DNA of 64,000 bases. Origin: Glycocaulis abyssi. GTDB lineage: Bacteria > Pseudomonadota > Alphaproteobacteria > Caulobacterales > Maricaulaceae. The notes beneath the pieces are model-generated. The model had not been told where the DNA came from. It saw only the letters and a list, made by a program, of their open reading frames with translations, and made no database searches. This document shows, piece by piece, positions 59,401 to 64,000 of this stretch. The stretch is from NCBI RefSeq assembly GCF_041429775.1, contig NZ_CP163421.1, positions 1,364,001 to 1,428,000 of the forward strand, given 5' to 3'. The translations under genes and the position numbers were made by a program. Numbering within the stretch: position 1 is the first letter of the stretch; each line of letters begins with the position of its first letter.

Positions 59401-60299
59401 TTGGGACGGTTCACACCGCCAGCCTGCCAGGCATGGGGCCGGGTGATCTTGTGAAAGGACTCGATACCGGGACGAATCTCGCACTCCCCGCAGCGCAGAT
59501 CGGTACCGATCCAGGCGGTGACCAGCGCCACCGAGCGGCATTCGGGCAGGCGCATGGCCAGATCGTCCAGCGCGGCCTCGATATTGGTATCGGCGCGCAG
59601 GATATGAACGTTTTCCGGCGCATCGCGTCCGTCTGCGATCTCGCGCATGACCGGCTGGCTCGCATAGGCGAACTCGCCCGATGCCGGGATCAGGCACACG
59701 CCTTCGATGAGGCTTTCCAGCGAACCGGATTCGGGTGCATCACCGCCGCCCAGCACCTCGAAGCTCAACTGGGGAATGCGCAGGCCAAAATCGTCCAGCG
59801 GCAGATCCTCGAACACCACATAGGCAAGGCCCTTGTATGCGGGCGCGGCGTCTGCCCCCTCGATCATCGCGATCAGCGGGTCGGGCAGCTGGCCTTCAGT
59901 GCCGGCATGCACGCGCATGGTGATGCGGCCCGTATCCAGCGGCGCGCCATTGGCCCAGACCCGGCCCACACCCGCAATCGGCCCCTCACACAGGGCGACG
60001 GCAAAGCTGACCGAATAGGCATAGCTGCTTGTGGAGCCGCCCGTGCCCTTGCCCGGACGCTGCTCCTTCACGCGAGTCTCACGAAAGCGCGACGCCCAGA
60101 CCACCTGACCGGCAAGGCGCATCCGGCCATAGACACGCGGCACAGGACTGCCCTCGGTAGAGGTCTGGATATCCAGCCCCTCAGGGCGCGCAGGCTCGCG
60201 CCCGCCAGCGGAAAACAGGCGCGCCACGCCCTGGGCGGCAAGCGTGCGCAAGGCACCGGCGGCAAGGCGCGCGCCAGCGGCAAAGGCCATCTGGGCCAT
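56466..60299 (-). CDS. GTA baseplate multidomain ("megatron") protein, g15-type
   Basis: A 1277-residue tail-tip protein of the gene transfer agent, matching R. capsulatus GTA g15. Features: N-terminal GVARLFSAGGREPARPEGLD, TIM-barrel-like glycosidase-type domain (VDAFLIGSEMRGLTTIRSA, GLDWYIPLADWRDG, FIEYGCPAVDKGANQPN), and C-terminal domains with repeated beta elements. It is intact, with no frameshift. It is the last gene of the visible cluster, transcribed after g14. Its role is in host recognition and DNA delivery by the GTA particle (family knowledge). The long ORF on the opposite strand is a shadow. Confidence 0.92.
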   Translation of the reverse strand: MAQMAFAAGARLAAGALRTLAAQGVARLFSAGGREPARPEGLDIQTSTEGSPVPRVYGRMRLAGQVVWASRFRETRVKEQRPGKGTGGSTSSYAYSVSFAVALCEGPIAGVGRVWANGAPLDTGRITMRVHAGTEGQLPDPLIAMIEGADAAPAYKGLAYVVFEDLPLDDFGLRIPQLSFEVLGGGDAPESGSLESLIEGVCLIPASGEFAYASQPVMREIADGRDAPENVHILRADTNIEAALDDLAMRLPECRSVALVTAWIGTDLRCGECEIRPGIESFHKITRPHAWQAGGVNRPNAHLISGGPEKPVYGGTPSDRSVIQAIQLLKSRGYKVVLYPFILMDVPQGNALPDPYGGAEQAVFPWRGRITCHPAPGQPGSVDASSAAAAQVASFFGSASASHFSTASGQVSYSGPNEWRFSRFILHHAALAAAAGGVDAFLIGSEMRGLTTIRSASGFYPATAHLKTLAGEVRALLGAGCKLSYAADWSEYWGHAPGGGERRFHLDPLWADANIDFIGLDWYIPLADWRDGATHLDALAGFSSTHDPDYLTGQVEGGEGFDWYYASPADREAQTRTPITDGQGEPWIWRYKDLRSWWSEAHHERNASGTRLSQPTAWIPRSKPFAFIEYGCPAVDKGANQPNVFIDPKSSESFAPYFSRGTRDDVIQRRYMEALMGYWQGANNPVSPLYGGLMIDLSLGHAWTWDARPFPEFPALSAVWDDGANWQLGHWLTGRAGQASLARIVQDVAARAGLESVDTTRLDGLVAGLVIDGGERARDVLARLGALYGFDMVDRADGVTAWPRSALAVTSLDASHCVRAGNAPPLVVTHEAAAGRVREVRIAHITDDDAYSPAMASARGLDAAVEGVAEFGLRILADTGQAQGWAQGLLRSDEAGALGVDLMLPPSLMAVEAGDTLILSGETGMDAPLMVASLEGVAARQAALVPASGRDPVLAGTQPSSREPDQAPPSRPVLVALDLPVLPGEASERGGLWVAAFAAPWPGPLTLHAGPDVSSVVPVLELEQPASLGHLAADLPAGFEGRWDRASVLDITLFDGALESVAPLSALSGVNQLAVEGPDGWEIIQFASAELIAPSQWRLRDLIRGLGGSAVSGAPSGARVVVLDGAGAVLPLDANALGAPLTLIAVPPGRSLDDVSARQVEALYDGVEYRPLSPVHLKAVWQGDDLALSWIRRTRLEGDAWGIGEVGLGEAEELYGVEVRDSADALLWTGESTLPSILVPAATALELPAGAYWQVAQMSARTGPGRPAQGALPAPLS

Positions 60300-60326
60300 G
60301 GGAGATGTCCTTGTTCGGGAGAAAAA

Positions 60327-60761
60327 TCAGTCAGGGATGGGAAAGGCGGCCACGGCGCTGATGCGCCTCATCCAGAAGCCGTCCAGCGGCGTTTCGGCCA
60401 CTGCCCGCCCCTGCCAGGCGTGAATGATGGTCTCGGGTGTAGAGAGGATGGCGCAATGGCGTGACGGCCCGCCCGCGCGAATGCGGAAGAGCAATACGTC
60501 GCCCGGCTGGCGCGCATCGATGTCACGAGGGGCAAAATGCCGGTTCAGCGCCGCCAGTAGCGTGTCTTCGCCTGACCGCTCCGCCCAGTCCGGGCTGTAG
60601 GCGGGCAGGGTTTCAGGCTCCGGGCCAACACACGCCCGCCAGACACCGCGCACCAGGCCCAGACAGTCCGTGCCAGCGCCCTTGCAGCTGGCCTGATGGC
60701 GGTAGGATGTGCCGATCCACTTACGTGCCTCCGCGATGATCGCGGCGCGCTGGGCCGTCAC
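60327..60761 (-). CDS. GTA NlpC/P60-type cell-wall peptidase, g14-type
   Basis: A 144-residue NlpC/P60 cysteine peptidase: catalytic Cys33 in GTDCLGLVRG, the likely catalytic His in GPSRHCAIL, and a C-terminal aromatic region. It matches RcGTA g14, which opens peptidoglycan during DNA delivery. The start overlaps the g13 stop by 4 bases (ATGA), and g15 follows after 27 bases. Confidence 0.92.
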   Translation of the reverse strand: MTAQRAAIIAEARKWIGTSYRHQASCKGAGTDCLGLVRGVWRACVGPEPETLPAYSPDWAERSGEDTLLAALNRHFAPRDIDARQPGDVLLFRIRAGGPSRHCAILSTPETIIHAWQGRAVAETPLDGFWMRRISAVAAFPIPD

Positions 60762-61639
60762 CGGCGGCCTCCATCACGCAGGGGTTCAGACCCGGCATGG
60801 CGGATCAGCACATCATTGCCGGGAATATGCGGACATCCCCGGAAGCGGGCAAAATTGGCAAACTTCGCCCGGCAGGTCTCCGCCCTGCCATCGCACCCGG
60901 CTATGATCTGGAATGTATCGCCTGCCGCCAACGGGAAGGCGGGCGCGCCAGCCAGAGCGATCTGCACCGCGCCGCCGCGCAGCGCGTGGGTTTCGACACG
61001 CGCCGTGGCGCCGGCATTGGCGCCGGTCAGCCAGACCAGCCTGCCATGGGCGAACCAGCCGGGCGTGAAGCCTGCAAGTCCCTCTGCCGCGAAGCTCCGC
61101 GCGCTGGCCAACTCCACAACGCTGCCTTCGCCGGTAAAGGCAGGAACAGACACATCCACGTCGCAGCGCGCATCGCCCAGCTCCGCATCGCAAGTCTTTG
61201 AAAACACGCGGCCAATGCGCCGGTTCAGACGCGCAGAAAGCCCCGCCAGCTCGACCTCGAACCCGGCGCCGGAGCGGCGTATCTCGCCAATCTCGCCGGT
61301 GAAGACACGCACGCGGGTTTCCGGCGCTGCCCAGTCCACCCGCCAGACCTCCACGCGCGCCGCATCATACAGCCCTTTGGCGATGTCGGCGGCGCTGATC
61401 CGGTCTGAACTGACCGCCCCGAACGCCGCGCCGCGCGCCGGACTGCCAGTGTCAGAGCGGATATCGCCGGGGATGAGCCCGCTGCCGGGTTCGCACGCCA
61501 CACCGTCAATTTCCAGCACGCCATCATGGTCGGTAAAGCCGAGCTGCGTGCCATCGCGGCGCGTAATCAGCCAGCACCAGGCCAGCTGCGTCACGCCGCT
61601 ATCCAGCGCGGCCTGCATGGCAGGAGGAAGGGAGAGCAT
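60758..61639 (-). CDS. GTA tail hub protein (DUF2163), g13-type
   Basis: A 293-residue protein of the phage-conserved DUF2163 family (LAWCWLITRRDGTQLGFTDHD, GLSARLNRRIGRVFSKTCDA). Cysteines cluster in TCDAELGDARCDVDV and in GCDGRAETCRAKFANFARF...CPHIPG, the pattern of the RcGTA hub protein, whose C-terminal part binds metal or an iron-sulfur cluster in the known structure (recalled, not verified here). The start at 61639 lacks a clear ribosome site; a second ATG at 61618 is possible. A REP element lies between it and g12. Confidence 0.9.
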   Translation of the reverse strand: MLSLPPAMQAALDSGVTQLAWCWLITRRDGTQLGFTDHDGVLEIDGVACEPGSGLIPGDIRSDTGSPARGAAFGAVSSDRISAADIAKGLYDAARVEVWRVDWAAPETRVRVFTGEIGEIRRSGAGFEVELAGLSARLNRRIGRVFSKTCDAELGDARCDVDVSVPAFTGEGSVVELASARSFAAEGLAGFTPGWFAHGRLVWLTGANAGATARVETHALRGGAVQIALAGAPAFPLAAGDTFQIIAGCDGRAETCRAKFANFARFRGCPHIPGNDVLIRHAGSEPLRDGGRR

Positions 61640-61657
61640 GGGGAGAGCTTTCGTTTA

Positions 61658-61724
61658 CGCGTTTCACCGGCGAAAGCCGGTGCTCAGCGTTTTTCTGGAT
61701 CCCGACTTTCGTCGGGAAAACGAA
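61658..61724. repeat. bipartite REP-like element inside the GTA cluster
   Basis: ACGCGTTTCACCGGCGAAAG with CCGGTG, then ATCCCGACtttcGTCGGG and AAAACGA: the unit of 7084-7147 in opposite orientation. It fills most of the 95-base gap between the stop of g12 and the start of g13. Confidence 0.8.
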
Positions 61725-61734
61725 ATAAGGGGTA

Positions 61735-62352
61735 TCAAGTCCGCACCTCAACCAGTGGCACGCTGAAGACCGCCCCGGAGCGGAACGCATCCAGCGCGAT
61801 TTCCAGCCTGTCCGTGTCAAAGCGCACGGGTACATCAAAGCGGAAACCCGCGCTGACGCTGGCGCCATCAGGTGCCGGTTCGGCCAGCACGATCTCTGCG
61901 TCGTCGAGCGTGAAGCCCGCCGCCTCGCCATTGACCGCCACCAGCACACTGCCCGCGACGGGCAGGGCAATCGGGCGCGGATAGGCGCCCTGCCCCTCGC
62001 CATAGCGTTTGAGAAGCGGGAAACGGGTTCGCGTGCCGTCGCCCAGCCCCAATAGCTGATCCACGGCACTCACCTGCGCAGACGGCAGGCAGGAGGCATG
62101 GTCGGCCGGATCGCGAAAGCGAAAGGCATGCAGCCGCCCGCGCCGCGCCTCGAAAAACGCCGTCAGCAACGCCAGATCATCCGCCGAGCGAACCCCCGGC
62201 CCCGCATCCCAGCGGCGGCGCGAATGCGCCCAGGGGCTGTTGCGTTCCTCATGGCCGCTGGCGAGCTCGACAATCTCGGTGAAGCGCTCCGGCCCGCCGC
62301 GCGCGCCCAGCCCGACGCTCAAAGGGAAGAGGATATCGTGGAACGCGCTCAT
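61735..62352 (-). CDS. GTA distal tail protein (DUF2460), g12-type
   Basis: A 205-residue protein of the DUF2460 family: FHDILFPLSVGLGARGGPER, TEIVELASGHEERNSPWAHS, RRWDAGPGVRSADDLALLTA, FFEARRGRLHAFRFRDPADH, all hallmarks of the GTA g12 distal tail ring protein. It overlaps g11 by 4 bases (ATGA). Confidence 0.94.
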   Translation of the reverse strand: MSAFHDILFPLSVGLGARGGPERFTEIVELASGHEERNSPWAHSRRRWDAGPGVRSADDLALLTAFFEARRGRLHAFRFRDPADHASCLPSAQVSAVDQLLGLGDGTRTRFPLLKRYGEGQGAYPRPIALPVAGSVLVAVNGEAAGFTLDDAEIVLAEPAPDGASVSAGFRFDVPVRFDTDRLEIALDAFRSGAVFSVPLVEVRT

Positions 62353-62849
62353 AGCCGCTCACTCCCGGCGCGGACCGCGCGCGCAAGGCTCGCGGCAATC
62401 TGGCCTTCGCTGCGGCGCACGGCGACAAGCGTATCGCCGCTCGCCTGAATGGAGATGTTGATGACAGGCGCCGCCCCGGTCTGCGTGACTGCGCCATTGG
62501 CCATGGGCGTGAATACTTCCGGCCCGCGCTCGCCCACCAGATAGCTCTGGCCCGCCAGCACCGGACCGCCTTCGGCGCGCTGGCCGGCAATCCCTGCGAT
62601 CTGCTGACCCAGCATCTGGCCCAGCGGATTGATGATGAACCGGTCCAGCGCCAGGCGCGCCAGCGATTGCAGCGCCTCCTCCACCATGGTGTGGATGGAC
62701 AGCGAGCCGGAGCGCGCCGCGCGCTCCATGGCGCGGGCAATATCATCGCCGGTGCGTTCAAACGCGCGCGAGACCGACAGGGCAGCCTCCTCGGCCTCGC
62801 GCGCGGCGCTGGTAAGAGCGCCCGCATCAAAGCGGTCAGTATCGGGCAT
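62349..62849 (-). CDS. GTA tape measure-like protein, g11-type
   Basis: A 166-residue protein, short for a phage tape measure but normal for GTA particles with a short tail. The C-terminal half carries the widespread tape-measure signature EGGPVLAGQSYLVGERGPEV and FTPMANG. The N-terminal half is amphipathic-helical. g10.1 ends 26 bases upstream, and g12 overlaps downstream. Confidence 0.88.
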   Translation of the reverse strand: MPDTDRFDAGALTSAAREAEEAALSVSRAFERTGDDIARAMERAARSGSLSIHTMVEEALQSLARLALDRFIINPLGQMLGQQIAGIAGQRAEGGPVLAGQSYLVGERGPEVFTPMANGAVTQTGAAPVINISIQASGDTLVAVRRSEGQIAASLARAVRAGSERL

Positions 62850-62875
62850 GGCACATGCCTTTCATGGGTTGAAAT

Positions 62876-63055
62876 TCAGTCTGGAAAGCGCGCGGCCAGC
62901 GCCCGCAAGGCCGCCGGATCGGGCAGGTCCGAAACGCCCGTGACGGGCCGGGTCAACGCCCGCCATTCGGCAAGCGACAGCGCCCAGAAGGCACGGGGCG
63001 TCAGGCCAAGGCGCAGAACCGCAAAGCTCAAACACGCCGCCCAGTGCGCGTTCAT
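62876..63055 (-). CDS. GTA tail assembly chaperone-like protein, g10.1-type (59 residues)
   Basis: A 59-residue frame, ATG at 63055 to TGA at 62876-62878. It begins MNAHWAACLSFAVLRLGLTP and continues RAFWALSLAEWRALTRPVTG, the pattern of the small GTA-associated phage protein family (TIGR02216-like). Its ATG overlaps the g10 stop by 4 bases (63052-63055), as most GTA genes here do. Its short length makes it easy to miss; a frame on the same strand at 62862-63128 is only a shadow. Confidence 0.85.
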   Translation of the reverse strand: MNAHWAACLSFAVLRLGLTPRAFWALSLAEWRALTRPVTGVSDLPDPAALRALAARFPD

Positions 63056-63336
63056 TGCGCCGCCGCCTCGAAGGTTCGGGCGATGGCCCTTGCCGCTTCA
63101 GCGGGCGTGATAGCAAGCGCGCGGGCATCTGCCGCGCTGCCGCCCGCCCGCAGGAGGATGGAGAGCAGGTCCAGCATGCCGCTGGCGCTCAAAGAGGTGA
63201 GCTTGGGTCCGATTTCGCTCATATCGCCTGCGCCGGTCAGCGCCTCGATCTCGGCGAGCGCCCCCAGCGTCAGGCAGAGCACATGGCGCTCCCCGCCCGC
63301 CTCCAGCACGACTTCACCGCGCTGCGGATTGGCCAT
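63052..63336 (-). CDS. GTA g10-type tail protein
   Basis: A 94-residue protein (ANPQRGEVVLEAGGERHVLC, LTLGALAEIEALTGAGDMSE, and a helical C-terminus ARALAITPAEAARAIARTFE) matching the GTA g10 family, a small protein needed for tail assembly. ATG 63336 with GAGG upstream is preferred; GTG 63342, which overlaps the g9 stop as GTGA, is the alternative. Confidence 0.88.
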   Translation of the reverse strand: MANPQRGEVVLEAGGERHVLCLTLGALAEIEALTGAGDMSEIGPKLTSLSASGMLDLLSILLRAGGSAADARALAITPAEAARAIARTFEAAAQ

Positions 63337-63338
63337 GG

Positions 63339-63755
63339 TCACAGCGCCTCGAAGCTGAGCGCGCCGGCAGAGCCAAGCGAGATGGAGAAGGTCGCCTCGC
63401 CATCATGGCGACCGGCATATTCCAGCGCGCTGATGGCAAACGGGCCTTCAATGATCCCGAAGCCCGGCATCACCAGCTGGAAGTTCGGCGTCGCGCCCGC
63501 GAAGAAGGCCTGCCTGATGGCATTATCGCCCTCGCCGGAGAGGAAGATGCCGGTGCCGGTGACGGCAGCCGTTTTCACACCCGCCCCGGCGATCAGCTCG
63601 CGCCACTGGCCGGGGCTGTCTGCATGGGTGGCGTCGATTGTGCGGGCATTGAGCGAAAGCGCTTTCGCGCGCAGGCCCGCCACGCTGGCAAAGCTCTCCG
63701 GGCTCGCGCCATTGCCGAGCTTGATGAGCATGTCCCGTCCTGCCTGGGCAGTCAT
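63339..63755 (-). CDS. GTA major tail protein, g9-type
   Basis: A 138-residue tail tube protein: TAQAGRDMLIKLGNGASPES, FASVAGLRAKALSLNARTID, ATHADSPGQWRELIAGAGVK, FFAGATPNFQLVMPGFGIIE; these match the TIGR02126-type GTA tail tube family. AAAAAAGGAG stands before the ATG at 63755. It is the first gene of the visible overlapping tail series g9-g15; a terminator lies upstream of it. Confidence 0.92.
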   Translation of the reverse strand: MTAQAGRDMLIKLGNGASPESFASVAGLRAKALSLNARTIDATHADSPGQWRELIAGAGVKTAAVTGTGIFLSGEGDNAIRQAFFAGATPNFQLVMPGFGIIEGPFAISALEYAGRHDGEATFSISLGSAGALSFEAL

Positions 63756-63789
63756 GGGCGTCTCCTTTTTTGGTTGAAAATCAGGCAAG

Positions 63790-63814
63790 AAAAAAGCCGC
63801 CCGGAGGCGGCTTT
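63790..63814 (-). terminator. terminator between the cut-off gene and GTA g9
   Basis: Perfect 9-bp stem AAAGCCGCC / GGCGGCTTT with a CGGA loop; on the minus strand it runs into TTTTTT. It lies 22 bases after the stop of the partial upstream gene and 35 bases before g9. Confidence 0.85.
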
Positions 63815-63835
63815 GATCAGGTGGTGGAGGGCGCT

Positions 63836-64000
63836 TTACGCGGCTATGGGCCGGTAATTATTCGGGTCGTGCGCGTCGATGAGGATGGCGGGCTGAACCG
63901 TGCTGTCCTTGGTCCACTCAGCCACCTGATCAACAGACGGAGTGTCCCCGTTCACATATTCGAGTGCCTTCATGCGGATGATCATTTCCAGCGCCTGCTC
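63836..64000 (-). CDS. C-terminal part of an unrecognised protein, upstream of GTA g9
   Basis: The last 54 codons of a minus-strand gene whose start is outside the window. The visible end (EQALEMIIRMKALEYVNGDT, then PSVDQVAEWTKD, ending DPNNYRPIAA) is acidic and helical, and does not resemble the tail terminator g8 that normally precedes g9. It ends in its own terminator, so it is not simply run through into g9. The family is unknown. Confidence 0.7.
   Translation of the reverse strand, partial: EQALEMIIRMKALEYVNGDTPSVDQVAEWTKDSTVQPAILIDAHDPNNYRPIAA

Noticed and set aside
57639-60464. Long plus-strand frame of about 940 codons over GTA g15
   Set aside because: It is a shadow of the g15 gene on the other strand; the translation is low-complexity and matches nothing.
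62862-63128. 88-codon minus-strand frame over GTA g10.1
   Set aside because: Its translation is basic and unstructured; the 59-codon frame in the same place matches the GTA family and overlaps its neighbour in the usual way.

Overview
The window is chromosomal DNA from a GC-rich alphaproteobacterium, most likely a stalked or dimorphic marine type near Maricaulales/Hyphomonadaceae (inference). The reasons are a Caulobacter-type cell-cycle kinase pair (CckA-like, and a PleC-like kinase whose phospho-acceptor is His612), an alaS-recA-cckA order, a LexA box of the alphaproteobacterial GTTC-N7-GTTC type, an Rhodobacter capsulatus-type gene transfer agent (GTA) tail cluster, a ScfR-family regulator and a cytochrome c maturation operon. 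No tRNA, rRNA, CRISPR array or insertion sequence was seen. All proteins were named by reading motifs; no database search was run.

Layout. 0-4.6 kb: the 3' part of NADP-isocitrate dehydrogenase, two small genes, the mutase GTPase chaperone meaB, and a HHH/BON-like membrane pair. 4.8-10.1 kb: the glyoxylate bypass (malate synthase, an RraA-like protein, isocitrate lyase) with a divergent ScfR-type regulator. 10.1-15.5 kb: a TonB-dependent receptor, a GST and a Tat-exported amidase. 15.7-17.6 kb: an unrecognised two-gene membrane / vWA-like module. 17.9-22.3 kb: an orphan Flp pilin and methylmalonyl-CoA mutase mutAB. 22.4-29 kb: alaS, recA, cckA. 29.2-33.6 kb: a VOC protein, fliQ-fliR-flhB, and small envelope proteins. 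33.7-36.9 kb: a conserved unknown and pleC. 36.9-39.1 kb: an EF-hand protein / ECF sigma / anti-sigma / periplasmic metal-sensor operon. 39.2-45.7 kb: glnE, a two-component pair and a DegP protease. 45.9-51.5 kb: a frameshifted hydrolase-OsmC fusion gene and ccmIEFH. 51.6-56.4 kb: an unknown all-helical protein, a PhoPQ-like system with a PepSY protein, and a J-domain protein. 56.5-64 kb: GTA genes g15 back to g9, including a 59-residue g10.1, plus a cut-off unrecognised gene.

How the genes work together. Isocitrate dehydrogenase and isocitrate lyase compete for isocitrate. The bypass, mutAB and MeaB together suit growth on acetate, propionate and other short-chain or odd-chain acyl substrates. 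CckA and PleC act at the top of the CtrA network, and CtrA-like TTAA sites lie before cckA, fliQ, the pleC operon and the unknown membrane pair. Short bipartite REP-like palindromes recur between genes and one splits the GTA cluster. The most attractive leads are the two-gene membrane/vWA-like module (15.7-17.6 kb), the ECF sigma gene with no ordinary start codon, the dyads in the aceA-scfR intergenic region, and the unrecognised gene plus terminator inside the GTA cluster.
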